Origin: Verrucomicrobiaceae bacterium
GTDB taxonomy: Bacteria; Verrucomicrobiota; Verrucomicrobiia; Verrucomicrobiales; Verrucomicrobiaceae
Assembly: GCA_016795365.1 (NCBI GenBank)
Contig: JAEUHN010000043.1
Span: forward strand, 1-56,413
Direction: 5' to 3'
DNA: 56,413 nucleotides
Below the pieces are notes generated by a model. It made no database searches and was not told the DNA's origin. It worked only from the letters and a program-made list of their open reading frames with translations. The position numbers and the translations under genes were made by a program. Numbering within the stretch: the first letter of the stretch is position 1; each line of letters begins with the position of its first letter. Positions 7,596 through 17,146 of this stretch are shown one piece after another.

Positions 7596-9223
7596 TTATC
7601 CGCGCTTTCCTCCTGGGGCTCGTGTTGAGTCCTGCCTTGTTGGCGGCTCCAAAGCCCAACATCGTTTTCATCCTTTCGGACGATCACAGTTATCCCTTCC
7701 TCGGATGCTATGGACGCGAGGAGATGAAGACGCCGAACCTGGATCGCTTCGCGGCTGAAGGGATCAAGTTCCGCCGCATGTTCACGGGTGCTCCGCAATG
7801 CGTGCCATCGCGCGCGACCATCATGACCGGACGCTCGCCGGTGGCGGCGCGCATCACGCGATTCTCGTCCCCGCTTCCACGAGATGAAATCACGTTCCCC
7901 GAGATTCTACGCAAAGAGGGCGGCTACTTCGTGGGGTGCCTTGGGCGGACCTATCACCTGGATGGCTCGGGCAAAGCGCCGGAGGCTTCGTCGAAGGTCT
8001 TCGATGAGCATCGCATGCTCACCTTTAAAGAGCGCTTCAACTATGTGGATGCAAGTGGCCAGGAGGCGGTGCCGGAGAAGATGAAGGAGTTCTTCAATCA
8101 ACGTCCCAAGGATGCGCCCTACTTCCTGTGGGTCGGATTCAGTGATCCGCATCACGCATGGAACTCCGGCAAGAATCCGCCTGATCCGGCCAAGCTGAAA
8201 GTGCCAGGATTCCTTCCAGATTTGCCCGGTGTGCGCCAGGATCTCTCACGATACGAGGGCGAGATCGAGCATTGCGATGGCGACTTCCAGCGCGTGCTCG
8301 ACATCGTGAAGGAGCGCGCCGGATTGGAGAACACGCTCATCCTTTTTATGGGCGACAACGGCATGGCATTCCCGAGCGGCAAGGGCTCGCTGCATGATCC
8401 AGGGCTCAATGTTCCGTTGCTTGCCTGGTGGCCGGGAGTGATCAAGCCGGGTGGCGATTCGAGTGCTCTCATTTCGGGTGAGGACATTGCTCCCACTTGC
8501 CTGGAGGCCGCAGGTCTTGCCGTGCCCGAGCGTATCAGTGGCGTGAGTTTCATGCCTTTGCTCAAAGGTGAGTCGTTCCCCAAGGAGCGCACTTACATCT
8601 TCGCGGAGCGTGGTCCGCATGGCAGTTCCACCTTCACGGAGAACACGGCCGCGAGCAGTGTGGACTTCAGTCGTTGCGTGCGCAGTGCAGGCTACAAGCT
8701 CATCTACAATGTCTCGCCCTATCAACGCTACGCACCGGTGGACAGCGCAGGTGATCCCAGCTGGAAGGACATCACGAAGGCCCACGAGGAAGGACAGCTT
8801 GCATCGGAGTTCGAGGCCATCTGGTTCACTCATCCTCGTCCGGTGTATGAACTCTACGACTTGAAGCAAGACCCCAGCGAGCTGCACAATCTCTACGGTC
8901 AGAAGGGACTCGAAGCTGTCACGATGGAACTCAAGACAGCTCTGCAGCGGAAGATGATTCTCGACTACGACTACCTGCCGTTGCCTATTCCTCCTGATGA
9001 GAAGGGCAAAGGGAAGGGGAGATCGAAGGGCGATCCGAAACGCGCGGCGATGTTCAAGAAGCTTGATGCCAATGCCGACGGACGCTTGAGCAAAGAAGAG
9101 TTCAGTGCCCATCGCAATGCAGCTGATGCAGAAGCTTGGTTTGTGGCACGCGATGTGAATCAGGATGGCAGCATCGATGAAGCTGAATACATTGCCTCCA
9201 GCGTGCCGAACGCGCCGAAGTGA
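7592..9223 (+). CDS. Secreted sulfatase with C-terminal EF-hand pair
   Basis: A 543-residue protein with a signal peptide (~1-19). The sulfatase domain starts with KPNIVFILSDDHSYP, where Asp30/Asp31 should bind the metal. It contains the formylglycine motif C-V-P-S-R at Cys70, followed by the expected TIMTGR. A later D-N-G metal/sulfate site (LFMGDNG) is at ~253. Family knowledge: it hydrolyses sulfate esters after conversion of Cys to formylglycine by a maturase not seen in this window. After a Lys/Gly linker (~470-480) come two EF-hand loops, DANADGRLSKEEF and DVNQDGSIDEAEY, so the enzyme may be calcium-stabilised or anchored. It starts inside the stop codon of the EF-hand gene upstream. 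The sulfated substrate is unknown. Confidence 0.92.
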   Translation: MIIRAFLLGLVLSPALLAAPKPNIVFILSDDHSYPFLGCYGREEMKTPNLDRFAAEGIKFRRMFTGAPQCVPSRATIMTGRSPVAARITRFSSPLPRDEITFPEILRKEGGYFVGCLGRTYHLDGSGKAPEASSKVFDEHRMLTFKERFNYVDASGQEAVPEKMKEFFNQRPKDAPYFLWVGFSDPHHAWNSGKNPPDPAKLKVPGFLPDLPGVRQDLSRYEGEIEHCDGDFQRVLDIVKERAGLENTLILFMGDNGMAFPSGKGSLHDPGLNVPLLAWWPGVIKPGGDSSALISGEDIAPTCLEAAGLAVPERISGVSFMPLLKGESFPKERTYIFAERGPHGSSTFTENTAASSVDFSRCVRSAGYKLIYNVSPYQRYAPVDSAGDPSWKDITKAHEEGQLASEFEAIWFTHPRPVYELYDLKQDPSELHNLYGQKGLEAVTMELKTALQRKMILDYDYLPLPIPPDEKGKGKGRSKGDPKRAAMFKKLDANADGRLSKEEFSAHRNAADAEAWFVARDVNQDGSIDEAEYIASSVPNAPK

Positions 9224-9334
9224 TTCGTGTCGAATGCGCGTGTGTCACACGTGAGATGGTGCCTGTTCGCGGACCTGGATCCGTCGAGGCTATCGCTTCC
9301 GAATGTTAGTGGAGTATTCTGCTAACGCCCCTCT

Positions 9335-9389
9335 GCGGTCGTGACCCTTTCCGCGCTATGGCCCATTCTGAGCGATAGAGGGTGACCGC
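9335..9389. other. Imperfect stem-loop after sulfatase gene
   Basis: GCGGTC (9335-9340) and ACCCT (9344-9348) pair with AGGGT and GACCGC (9379-9389), with a 3-nt bulge. Inside, CTAT (9356-9359) can pair with ATAG (9375-9378). No T run follows, so it is not a textbook terminator. It lies in the 288-bp gap between the sulfatase and the next gene. Confidence 0.4.
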
Positions 9390-9467
9390 GCTTCTCCATT
9401 GAATCCATGCATCGGCACCGAGATTACGGGACGAATAGGGAAAGAAGGGAGTTTGGGGAACAGGTTG

Positions 9468-9494
9468 TTGACCGATGTTTATAATTTTGATAAT
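9468..9494 (+). promoter_or_regulatory. Candidate promoter of the membrane/SpeE fusion gene
   Basis: TTGACC at 9468-9473 and GATAAT at 9489-9494 have a 15-bp spacer in an AT-rich patch that stands out from the GC-rich surroundings. Transcription would begin about 10 nt before the ATG at 9512, and no Shine-Dalgarno sequence is visible, so the message may be nearly leaderless. TATAAT at 9480-9485 is an alternative -10 but lacks a well-spaced -35. Confidence 0.35.
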
Positions 9495-9511
9495 TTCACA
9501 AAACTATCAGC

Positions 9512-12500
9512 ATGTCTGCAAGCGCTTCCTCCCTCACCCGGCCGTGGTTCACGCCCGTTGTTCTCGGCTTGGTCCTGTTCTGTTCAGGTCTCTGTTCATT
9601 GATCTACCAAAGCGTCTGGTTGCGGGAGTTCCGGCTGATCTTTGGCGGGGCTGCGCCGGCGGCTTCGGCCGTGCTGGCTGTGTTCATGGCTGGTCTGGGC
9701 TTTGGAGGAGCGTGGTTCGGATCGCGTGCTGAGCGGACCCGCTTGCCGCTGAAGTTCTATGCCTTTCTGGAGGCGGGCATCGCCCTCGCCGCATGCCTCA
9801 CACCCTTCCTCTTGCAAAAAGCCCGCGACATCTATGCTTCGACGGGAGGTGCTGATTCCTTGGGCCTGTTCTGGGCGACCGTTCTTCAAATCGCTGTCAC
9901 AGGTCTGGTGCTAGGCTTGCCTTGCTTTTTGATGGGGGGCACGCTGCCCGTGGCGATGAAGTTTGCCCAGCGTCGTGATGACGACCGCCGATCGGACACG
10001 GCACTCTTCTATGGAATCAATGTGGCAGGAGCTCTTGCTGGCGCAGGGCTCGGCACTTTCGCGATGCTCCCGGCGATGGGCAACCGCTCGACTCTCATGA
10101 CTGCGGTCCTGGCCAATGCCGTCATTGCAGTCGTTGCGGGAGTTCTGTCACGTCTGACCGAACAAAAGGCCGCGCCCGAAGAGGTGGCGGCAGTTCCCGT
10201 CGTGGAGGTGTCCGTCAAAGCCAAAGCCCCGGGCTGGTTCGTGCTTGCGGCGGCTTTTCTGAGCGGCTTCACCTTCTTCGTTGCCGAGTTGGTCTGGTAT
10301 CGAGTGGCCACGCCCCTGCTCGGCAGCACGGTGTTTGGCTTCGGATTGATCCTTTGTGTCGTGCTCGCAGGTATCGGCCTGGGGGGCTTGATTTACTCCT
10401 TCCTGCTGCGGCAGATGGAGCCGCGACTTAGCGGCTTCACTTTGATCTCCGCGATGCAAGCCTTCTTCGTCCTCCTGCCCTATGCTCTCGGCGATCGCGT
10501 GAGCTATGGAGCACTGGTGATCAATGAATCGCTGAGGGGCTTTGGATTCGGACCGCTGGCCGCCGGATGGTTTGGCATCATCGCCTTGCTAGTCTTCATG
10601 CCCGCATTGCTCTCGGGTATTCAGTTTCCGCTCCTGGTGTCGCTGCTGGGGAAGGGTAACGCTGGCGTGGGGCGCGAGCTGGGGCGCGCCTATTTCTGGA
10701 ACACCGTGGGCTCGATTTCAGGCTCGTTGCTGGGCGGGTTCGTCCTTGTGCCCATGCTCTCAGCTCGCACCACCTGGATCGTCGTGGCCTTTCTCATCGG
10801 AGGCATGTCCGCGCTGTCGTTTCTTCTCGGTCGTCGCAATGGCGAACCGCGGAATGCCTCGTCGTGGGCTTCTCTTTTGGGGCTCGGCGCGTGCGCGACC
10901 ATGGCCGTGCTGGCCACGGGTCCCACGGCCGCCTGGTTGCAGTCGCCGATTGGATACGGACGTCTGCCTGACTATCCGAAGGACTCGCTTTCTCTCGAGC
11001 AATGGACCCGCAATACCCGTCGTCTGATGGTGAAAGCCTTCGATGGACGCGATGCGAATGTTGCCGTGGTGGTGGGTCAGGACCAGCACGCCTTCCTCAC
11101 CAATGGCAAATCCGATGGCTCCGCGCTCGGTGATGCCGCCACGCAGGTCATGTTTGGCCTGGTCGGCGCGATCGTTCATCCGCGCGATGTGCGTCAGTGC
11201 TGCGTGGTCGGTCTTGGCACTGGGTCCACCGCTGGCTGGCTCGCCGATCTCCCGTCGGTGAAACGTGTGGATGCCATCGAGATTGAGTCACGGGCGGGCG
11301 ACATCGCACGCGAGTTTAGCGGCGTGAACCGCCGGGCGCTCGATAATCCAAAAGTGCGGCTTGTGGTAGGCGATGGGCGTGAGGTCTTGCAGTCGCAAGG
11401 CACGGTCTATGACTTGATCGCTTCCGAACCTTCGAACCCTTATCGGGCGGGCGTGGCCAATCTCTACACGCAGGAGTTTTACCAGAGTGCCAAACGCCGC
11501 CTCGCTCCCGATGGCATCTTTTGCCAGTGGTTGCAGGGCTATGAGACTGATCCCGAAACCATCAAACTCATCATCAGCACCCTGTGCTCCGAGTTTGAGA
11601 AAGTCGAAGTCTGGAACACTCACGGCTCTGACTTCCTCTTCGTGTGCTCGCCTCAGATTTCACCCTGGGACGTCGCTCTCGTTCGCCAACGACTGCAGCA
11701 GCCCATCTATGCCGAGGCATGTGCCCGCCTCTGGCACACGACGACGGCTGAAGGATTGTTCAGCCGCTGCCTCGCGAATGCACTCTACTCACGGTTCGTC
11801 ACGCTCGAGACATCGGAGGTCAATACCGACGACCGCAACATCCTTGAGTTCGCCGCCGCTCGAAACATGGGCAGGACTCTTGAAGAGCCGCTGCGCCATG
11901 TGTTCAGTGTCGCCGCCGCTCGCAAGCTCGACGTCCCCTTCATCAAAGGCGACCTCGACAAAGAACGCCTGGCCTATGAACGCTGCGAAACCTTTGGTGA
12001 GCGTGCGGATATGATCGACCTTGTCATCCATCATGCAGGCGAAGCCGCTGGAGCGCTCCGCGCGAAGAAGGAGGTCGATGCCTATGCCAATGCGGAAGAC
12101 TACGCCGGTTACCTCAACCTCATGGGCAATCGCACACCCAGCACCCTCAGCGAGCAATTGACCTTCGCCACCGCCACCGCCCTCACGGGTGATCCGCGCG
12201 CGGCCGCTGCTGCCGACGCACTCGACAAACATCTGCCTGACTGCGGTCTGGCCCTCACTGCCATGCGCCTTTCAACGTCGGGCAAGCCTGACCAGGAAGC
12301 TCAAGCGCTCTGCGATGGACTCACCGCCATGCGTCGCTCACCGTGGCTTGACTGGAGGCTCGTCGAGTGGATGAAGCAGCGACTCGTTCACATGGCCACG
12401 CGCGAAGCTCCTCGCAATCAACGCATTGCCCGCACGCTTTTCGATGCGCTGAAGACACCGTTCGAGGAGGGCTACTTCAGCGAGACTCGCAACACACTCC

Positions 12501-12805
12501 TCACCCAGCTGGCCGACAGTCTGAGCCCTGCGGAGCGACTCTTCGCCGTTGACGCCTGGGGACCGCATTATCCTTTCACCAGTCCCGAACTCTGTGCCCG
12601 CCTCATCACCTACGCGGAGATCGACCACCCCGGGCTTGCCCGTGCACGAGCCGATCTCGAGCGATTTCTCCACTATGGTGGTCACCCGCCTTTTACGCTG
12701 GCTCCTCTCATCAGCGCGCTCCTCAATACCGATCCAGGCCAGGAAGTCGCTCTCATGAAAGAGTATCACAAGCAGCAAACCGCAGCGCTGAGCCCGGCAC
12801 CGTGA
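9512..12805 (+). CDS. Membrane protein fused to spermidine-synthase-like domain
   Basis: 1097 residues. The N-terminal ~470 residues hold about a dozen hydrophobic segments in the pattern of 'fused MFS/spermidine synthase' proteins (…LIYQSVWLREFRLIFG…). A Rossmann methyltransferase-like domain follows at ~540-740. Its nucleotide-binding loop is VVGLGTGSTAGWLADLP (~564), followed by an acidic ligand in DAIEIE and the SpeE-like SEPSNPYRAGVANLYTQEFY. Residues ~760-1097 are a helical extension I do not recognise, resembling TPR-like repeats. Family knowledge: such fusions are annotated as polyamine synthases, but the aminopropyl-acceptor chemistry is rarely proven. No speD or speA-like gene lies nearby. 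It sits alone between two intergenic gaps on the plus strand. Confidence 0.85.
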   Translation: MSASASSLTRPWFTPVVLGLVLFCSGLCSLIYQSVWLREFRLIFGGAAPAASAVLAVFMAGLGFGGAWFGSRAERTRLPLKFYAFLEAGIALAACLTPFLLQKARDIYASTGGADSLGLFWATVLQIAVTGLVLGLPCFLMGGTLPVAMKFAQRRDDDRRSDTALFYGINVAGALAGAGLGTFAMLPAMGNRSTLMTAVLANAVIAVVAGVLSRLTEQKAAPEEVAAVPVVEVSVKAKAPGWFVLAAAFLSGFTFFVAELVWYRVATPLLGSTVFGFGLILCVVLAGIGLGGLIYSFLLRQMEPRLSGFTLISAMQAFFVLLPYALGDRVSYGALVINESLRGFGFGPLAAGWFGIIALLVFMPALLSGIQFPLLVSLLGKGNAGVGRELGRAYFWNTVGSISGSLLGGFVLVPMLSARTTWIVVAFLIGGMSALSFLLGRRNGEPRNASSWASLLGLGACATMAVLATGPTAAWLQSPIGYGRLPDYPKDSLSLEQWTRNTRRLMVKAFDGRDANVAVVVGQDQHAFLTNGKSDGSALGDAATQVMFGLVGAIVHPRDVRQCCVVGLGTGSTAGWLADLPSVKRVDAIEIESRAGDIAREFSGVNRRALDNPKVRLVVGDGREVLQSQGTVYDLIASEPSNPYRAGVANLYTQEFYQSAKRRLAPDGIFCQWLQGYETDPETIKLIISTLCSEFEKVEVWNTHGSDFLFVCSPQISPWDVALVRQRLQQPIYAEACARLWHTTTAEGLFSRCLANALYSRFVTLETSEVNTDDRNILEFAAARNMGRTLEEPLRHVFSVAAARKLDVPFIKGDLDKERLAYERCETFGERADMIDLVIHHAGEAAGALRAKKEVDAYANAEDYAGYLNLMGNRTPSTLSEQLTFATATALTGDPRAAAAADALDKHLPDCGLALTAMRLSTSGKPDQEAQALCDGLTAMRRSPWLDWRLVEWMKQRLVHMATREAPRNQRIARTLFDALKTPFEEGYFSETRNTLLTQLADSLSPAERLFAVDAWGPHYPFTSPELCARLITYAEIDHPGLARARADLERFLHYGGHPPFTLAPLISALLNTDPGQEVALMKEYHKQQTAALSPAP

Positions 12806-12937
12806 CCTAGAGGCGTGATGCCAATGCTCGACTCCGCTGTGCGAGCATGGAGCAGACGGCGCCTATGAGCGGATTCTCCACTGCTCGTGCAAGCCACTGC
12901 CATTCCCGCGCGGAAGGGTCCGTATATGGTGCCGACC

Positions 12938-15900
12938 ATGATTCGCGCTCTTCTCGCTTCAGCACTCATCCTGAATGCTTATACACCGCTCGGTGCCGAG
13001 CCGGTGAACTTCAGCCGCGATGTGCTGCCGGTGCTGTCGGACAATTGCCTGAGCTGTCATGGTCAGGATGAATCGCATCGCAAGGCGGACCTGCGCCTCG
13101 ATACTCGCGAAGGCGCGCTGACCGAGATCAAGATCGGTAAGCCAGACGAAAGCGAACTGATCAAGCGCATCATCAGCAATGACGATGACGAATTGATGCC
13201 GCCGCCGAAGTCGCACAAGCCTCGGCTCAAGCCTGAGCAGGTGGCGATGCTCAAGCGCTGGATCAGCGAGGGCGCGGTGTGGGGCAAGCATTGGTCGTTC
13301 GAGTTGCCGGTGAAGGCGAAGCTCAGCGATGCCAAGGCGCACCCGGTGGATGACTTGGTGACGAAGCGACTGGCGAAGGACGGGCTAGCGTTGGCTCCGA
13401 GAACGGCTAAGCACACACTGATTCGCCGTGCCTCGTTTGATCTGATCGGGTTGCCGCCGACGCCGGAGGAAGTGTCTGCGTTTGAGAACGATGCATCGCC
13501 CGATGCGTTCGCGAAGGTGGTGAAGCGCTTGCTGGACTCGCCGCATTTCGGTGAGCGCATGGCGATGTGGTGGCTGGATGCCGCGCGCTACTCGGACACC
13601 GATGGCTTCCAATCCGATGCCGAACGCACGAACTGGCCGTGGCGTGACTGGGTGGTGTCCGCGTTCAACTCGAACATGCGCTTCGATCAGTTCACCATCG
13701 AGCAATTTGCTGGTGACTTGTTGCCGAATGCCACGCCGGAGCAAAAGCTGGCGACTTGCTTCCATCGCAATCACATGACCAATGGTGAAGGCGGACGCGA
13801 TCCCGAGGAGTCGCGCGTGGACTATGTGATCGACCGAGTGAACACGATCGGCACCACCTGGCTCGGCCTCACGCTGGGCTGCACGCAGTGCCACTCGCAC
13901 AAGTTTGATCCCATCCTCCAGACCGACTACTACAGCCTCACCGCCTTCTTCAATTCCATCGACGAAGACGGCAAGGCAGGCGGCGGCGCAAAGCCTTACC
14001 TCAGCTACAAGTCAAAGCTGACCGCACCAGCGTTGGCCGACGCGCTGCGGCTGGTCGATGAACGCACGCCGCTGGAAGTCGCGTCGCGCAAGGCCGCTGA
14101 GAAGCCGTTTGAACCATGGCTCGCAGCACGCGTGAACGAGACGCGCCGTGGTTTCAAAGCCTGGCACCCATTGACAGCCAACAAGCTCGAAACCAACGAA
14201 GGCACGAAGCTCACGCAGACCAGCGATGCCATCGTGACGGCCAGCGGACCGAACCCGAAGCAGGATGAGTATCGCTTCATTACCACGGTGAATCTGCCGC
14301 GCGTGACCGGTTTGAAGCTGGAAGTGCTGCCAGTGAATGGCGTGCTTTCGCGTGGCAAGAGCGGCGAGTTCATTCTCACGGACATCAAGGTGCAGGTGCG
14401 CAGCAAGGACAGCGCTCAGGTGCGCGACATTCTCGTGCGTGGTGCTGTCGCTGACGTGCAGGCGGAGTCCAAGACCCGCGAGTATGGCGATGTGAAGGGC
14501 ACTCTAGACGACGATCCGCGCAATGGCTGGACCACCAAGGGCCATCCCAAGGACAAGTCGCATGTCGCGGTCTATGAATTTGCGGAGCCACTGGTGCTGG
14601 CAGCGAGTGAAGAACTCATCATCGAGCTGCGCCACCGCTCAACCGATGGCGATGCGAACATCGCAAGCTTCCGTTTGTCAGTGACGGATCAAGCGGGCGA
14701 GACCGTGCGCAGTGTGAAGGCATCGCCGATGGAAGATCTCGCCGCAGCGAAGGCTTCCGATGCAACTAAGCTCGATGCCAAGCTGCGCGTGCGTTTGTTT
14801 GATCAGTTCCTCGAAGATCACGCGCCCTACCGCGAAGCGAAGGCATCGCTGGATCGCGCGAAGAAGCAGCTCGCGGAGATCAAGAAGGCGTCCGGCAATG
14901 TGAACGTGATGGTGCTGGCCGAGCGGAAGGAGCCACGCGATACCTTCGTGCTGGTGCGTGGTGTGTGGGACAAGCATGGCGAGAAGGTGAAGCAGGATGT
15001 GCCCGCCGCGATTGCGCCTTGGCCGGAGTCGGCGTCGAGAGATCGACTTGGTCTCGCTAAATGGATCGTGTCGAAGGACAATCCGCTGACCGCTCGTGTG
15101 ATCGTGAATCACTTCTGGCAGATGCTCTTCGGTGCCGGGCTGGTGCGCACGCCGGAGGACTTCGGTTTGCAAGGCGAGCGGCCCACGCATCCCGAGTTGC
15201 TCGACTGGCTCGCCGTCGACTTTATGGAAAGCGGCTGGGATGTGAAGCGCCTGCTCACGTTCATCATGTCGAGTGCCACGTATCAGCAGGACTCGGCAGC
15301 AAGACCCGAACTGCTCGCGCGTGATCCTGAGAATCGCCTGCTCGCACGCGGCCCGCGCTTTCGGTTACCCAGCTGGATGCTGCGCGATGCGGCGTTGCGC
15401 ACGGCAGGCTTGATCAATCCCGCGCTCGGCGGACCTCCGGTGCGTCCTTATCAACCCGCAGGCGTGTGGGAGGAGATGTTCATGGGTCGCTTCACGTATG
15501 AGCCGAGCGAGGGTGCCTTGCAGCATCGACGCACGCTGTATGCGTTCTGGCGTCGCGCCATCGCGCCGACCTTCCTCTTCGACAGCGCACAACGCCGCGT
15601 CTGCGAGGTGCGCAACACACGCACGAACACACCGCTCCAAGCGCTCACGCTGCTGAACGATCAGACCTTCATGGAAGCCTCGCGCACGCTGGCATCGCAA
15701 GTCGTCAAGCAGGGCGGCGATGCGACGACACGGTTGCAATGGCTCTCGAAGCGAGTGCTCTCTCGCGATGCCACCACGCAGGAACTCAGCGTGCTGCAAC
15801 GCGAGCTGGACCGCGCCTTGAAGCACTATCGCGAGGTGCCTGATGATGCGGCGAAGTATCTGCATTCATCGCCCGACAACGCCCCCGAAGTCGCCGCCTA

Positions 15901-15955
15901 CACCGTCGTCGCCAGCCTCATGCTCAACCTTGATGAAGCCATCACTCATGAATAA
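12938..15955 (+). CDS. PSD1 / planctomycete cytochrome C domain protein
   Basis: 1005 residues with a signal peptide (MIRALLASALILNA…), hence periplasmic. An N-terminal PSCyt1-type cytochrome domain has C37-L-S-C-H41, a c-type haem motif. DUF1549 (PSCyt2) includes C315-T-Q-C-H319 in the conserved CHSHKFDPI context. A middle region (~370-600) resembles a beta-sandwich carbohydrate-binding module. The PSD1 (DUF1553) domain covers ~690-950 (…NHFWQMLFGAGLVRTPEDFG…). The biochemical role of this family is unproven; the architecture suggests redox-linked action on carbohydrates. ATGs at 12887 and 12926 are in frame, but only 12938 starts directly with the signal peptide. It overlaps the next gene by 8 bp. 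Confidence 0.9.
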   Translation: MIRALLASALILNAYTPLGAEPVNFSRDVLPVLSDNCLSCHGQDESHRKADLRLDTREGALTEIKIGKPDESELIKRIISNDDDELMPPPKSHKPRLKPEQVAMLKRWISEGAVWGKHWSFELPVKAKLSDAKAHPVDDLVTKRLAKDGLALAPRTAKHTLIRRASFDLIGLPPTPEEVSAFENDASPDAFAKVVKRLLDSPHFGERMAMWWLDAARYSDTDGFQSDAERTNWPWRDWVVSAFNSNMRFDQFTIEQFAGDLLPNATPEQKLATCFHRNHMTNGEGGRDPEESRVDYVIDRVNTIGTTWLGLTLGCTQCHSHKFDPILQTDYYSLTAFFNSIDEDGKAGGGAKPYLSYKSKLTAPALADALRLVDERTPLEVASRKAAEKPFEPWLAARVNETRRGFKAWHPLTANKLETNEGTKLTQTSDAIVTASGPNPKQDEYRFITTVNLPRVTGLKLEVLPVNGVLSRGKSGEFILTDIKVQVRSKDSAQVRDILVRGAVADVQAESKTREYGDVKGTLDDDPRNGWTTKGHPKDKSHVAVYEFAEPLVLAASEELIIELRHRSTDGDANIASFRLSVTDQAGETVRSVKASPMEDLAAAKASDATKLDAKLRVRLFDQFLEDHAPYREAKASLDRAKKQLAEIKKASGNVNVMVLAERKEPRDTFVLVRGVWDKHGEKVKQDVPAAIAPWPESASRDRLGLAKWIVSKDNPLTARVIVNHFWQMLFGAGLVRTPEDFGLQGERPTHPELLDWLAVDFMESGWDVKRLLTFIMSSATYQQDSAARPELLARDPENRLLARGPRFRLPSWMLRDAALRTAGLINPALGGPPVRPYQPAGVWEEMFMGRFTYEPSEGALQHRRTLYAFWRRAIAPTFLFDSAQRRVCEVRNTRTNTPLQALTLLNDQTFMEASRTLASQVVKQGGDATTRLQWLSKRVLSRDATTQELSVLQRELDRALKHYREVPDDAAKYLHSSPDNAPEVAAYTVVASLMLNLDEAITHE

Positions 15956-17021
15956 CCCACTCACCTCCTCACGCCGTCACTTCATCGCCGGAGCAGTCGC
16001 TGCGATGGTCGCGCCACATATCCGCGCTCAGAGCAAGACGGCCCCCGAGTTCCATGGCGAGATCGTGGGCCACGGCGAGTTCCGCTACCGCGTGGATAAG
16101 CTGTGGAGCAAGGCTGATCCCGCGAAGACGCCGGTGAAAGACTGCCACGAGATGGTGCAGGCGAGCGACGGACGCTTGTTCATGATCACCAATCACAAGC
16201 AGAACAACGTGCTGATCTACGACAAGAGCGGCGCGTTGCTCGGCTCCTGGACTTTGGGCTTAAGTGGTGGTCATGGCTTGACGATTCATCGCGAAGCGAG
16301 TGGCACCGAGTTCCTCTATGCGACGGACACAGCAGGTCGCGTAGTGAAGACCACGCTCGATGGCCAGGTGGTGCTGGAGTTGCCCAACCCCACGAAGACC
16401 GGGATCTACAAGCCAACCGAGCCTTACAATCCCACGGAGACGGCCATCGGTCCGAATGGCGACATCTACGTCGCGGACGGCTATGGCTCGCAGTATGTGC
16501 TGCGCTTTGACAAGGACGGGAAGTTCATCAGTAAGTTCGGTGGCAAGAGCACGCAGCCCACAAATCCCGGCAAGTTCATGCAAGCCCACGGTATTGCGCT
16601 CGATACTCGCGGTGAGAAGCCTTTGCTCGTGTGCACCGAGCGCATTCGCAATGAGTTCAATTGGTTCACGCTCGAAGGCGAGCATGTGCGTGGCGTGTAT
16701 CTGCCCGGCGCGTATGTGAGTCGTCCCGTGATTCACGGGAAGCATTTGTTCTCCGGCGTCTGCTTTGGCGCGAAGCCGAACGACTACCGCATGTGGCAGG
16801 GCCAAGGCTTTGTCACCATCCTAGATGAAACTGGCAAGGTCGTTTCCAATCCCGGTGGTCGCGCGCCTGAATATGAGAACGGCCAGCTGAAGGTGATGCT
16901 GCAAGACAAGCACGTCTTCAACAATTGCCACGACGTGTGCGTCGATGACGCCGGCGATCTCTACGTCTGCCAATGGGCGAGCGGGAATGTGTATCCTTAC
17001 AAGCTGCATCGCGAAGCATGA
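15948..17021 (+). CDS. Tat-type NHL-repeat beta-propeller protein
   Basis: 357 residues. The N-terminus MNNPLTSSRRHFIAGAVAAM has an SRRHF twin-arginine-like motif and hydrophobic core, so export of a folded protein via Tat is likely. The rest carries NHL/peptidyl-alpha-amidating-lyase-like blades, with repeats such as GPNGDIYVADGYGSQYVLRFD, and ends in DDAGDLYVCQWASGNVYPY. It probably forms a six-bladed propeller that binds a ligand or cleaves a substrate; the activity cannot be read from sequence. The gene starts 8 bp inside the PSD1 gene, so the two are almost certainly co-translated. The frame is open to 15843, but the signal sequence fixes the start at 15948. Confidence 0.85.
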   Translation: MNNPLTSSRRHFIAGAVAAMVAPHIRAQSKTAPEFHGEIVGHGEFRYRVDKLWSKADPAKTPVKDCHEMVQASDGRLFMITNHKQNNVLIYDKSGALLGSWTLGLSGGHGLTIHREASGTEFLYATDTAGRVVKTTLDGQVVLELPNPTKTGIYKPTEPYNPTETAIGPNGDIYVADGYGSQYVLRFDKDGKFISKFGGKSTQPTNPGKFMQAHGIALDTRGEKPLLVCTERIRNEFNWFTLEGEHVRGVYLPGAYVSRPVIHGKHLFSGVCFGAKPNDYRMWQGQGFVTILDETGKVVSNPGGRAPEYENGQLKVMLQDKHVFNNCHDVCVDDAGDLYVCQWASGNVYPYKLHREA

Positions 17022-17092
17022 GCGTGGAGAGTTGGGGACTTGCCGACCTGTCTTTGCACTTCGTGATGCGTGAAAGTGCGCGTCTGACGAGG

Positions 17093-17134
17093 TATAAGAT
17101 AAGCGTTCTTTCCAATCTCACCTAACAGTGTTAG
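17093..17134 (+). promoter_or_regulatory. Candidate -10 and palindrome before the RHS cassette
   Basis: TATAAG at 17093-17098 is a possible -10 with only a weak -35. Downstream, CTAACA-G-TGTTAG (17122-17134) is a perfect 6-bp-arm palindrome whose last base begins the strong ribosome site GAGGAGG (17134-17140) for the ATG at 17147. The palindrome could be an operator or a small hairpin next to the ribosome site. Confidence 0.35.
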
Positions 17135-17146
17135 AGGAGGAATCTT

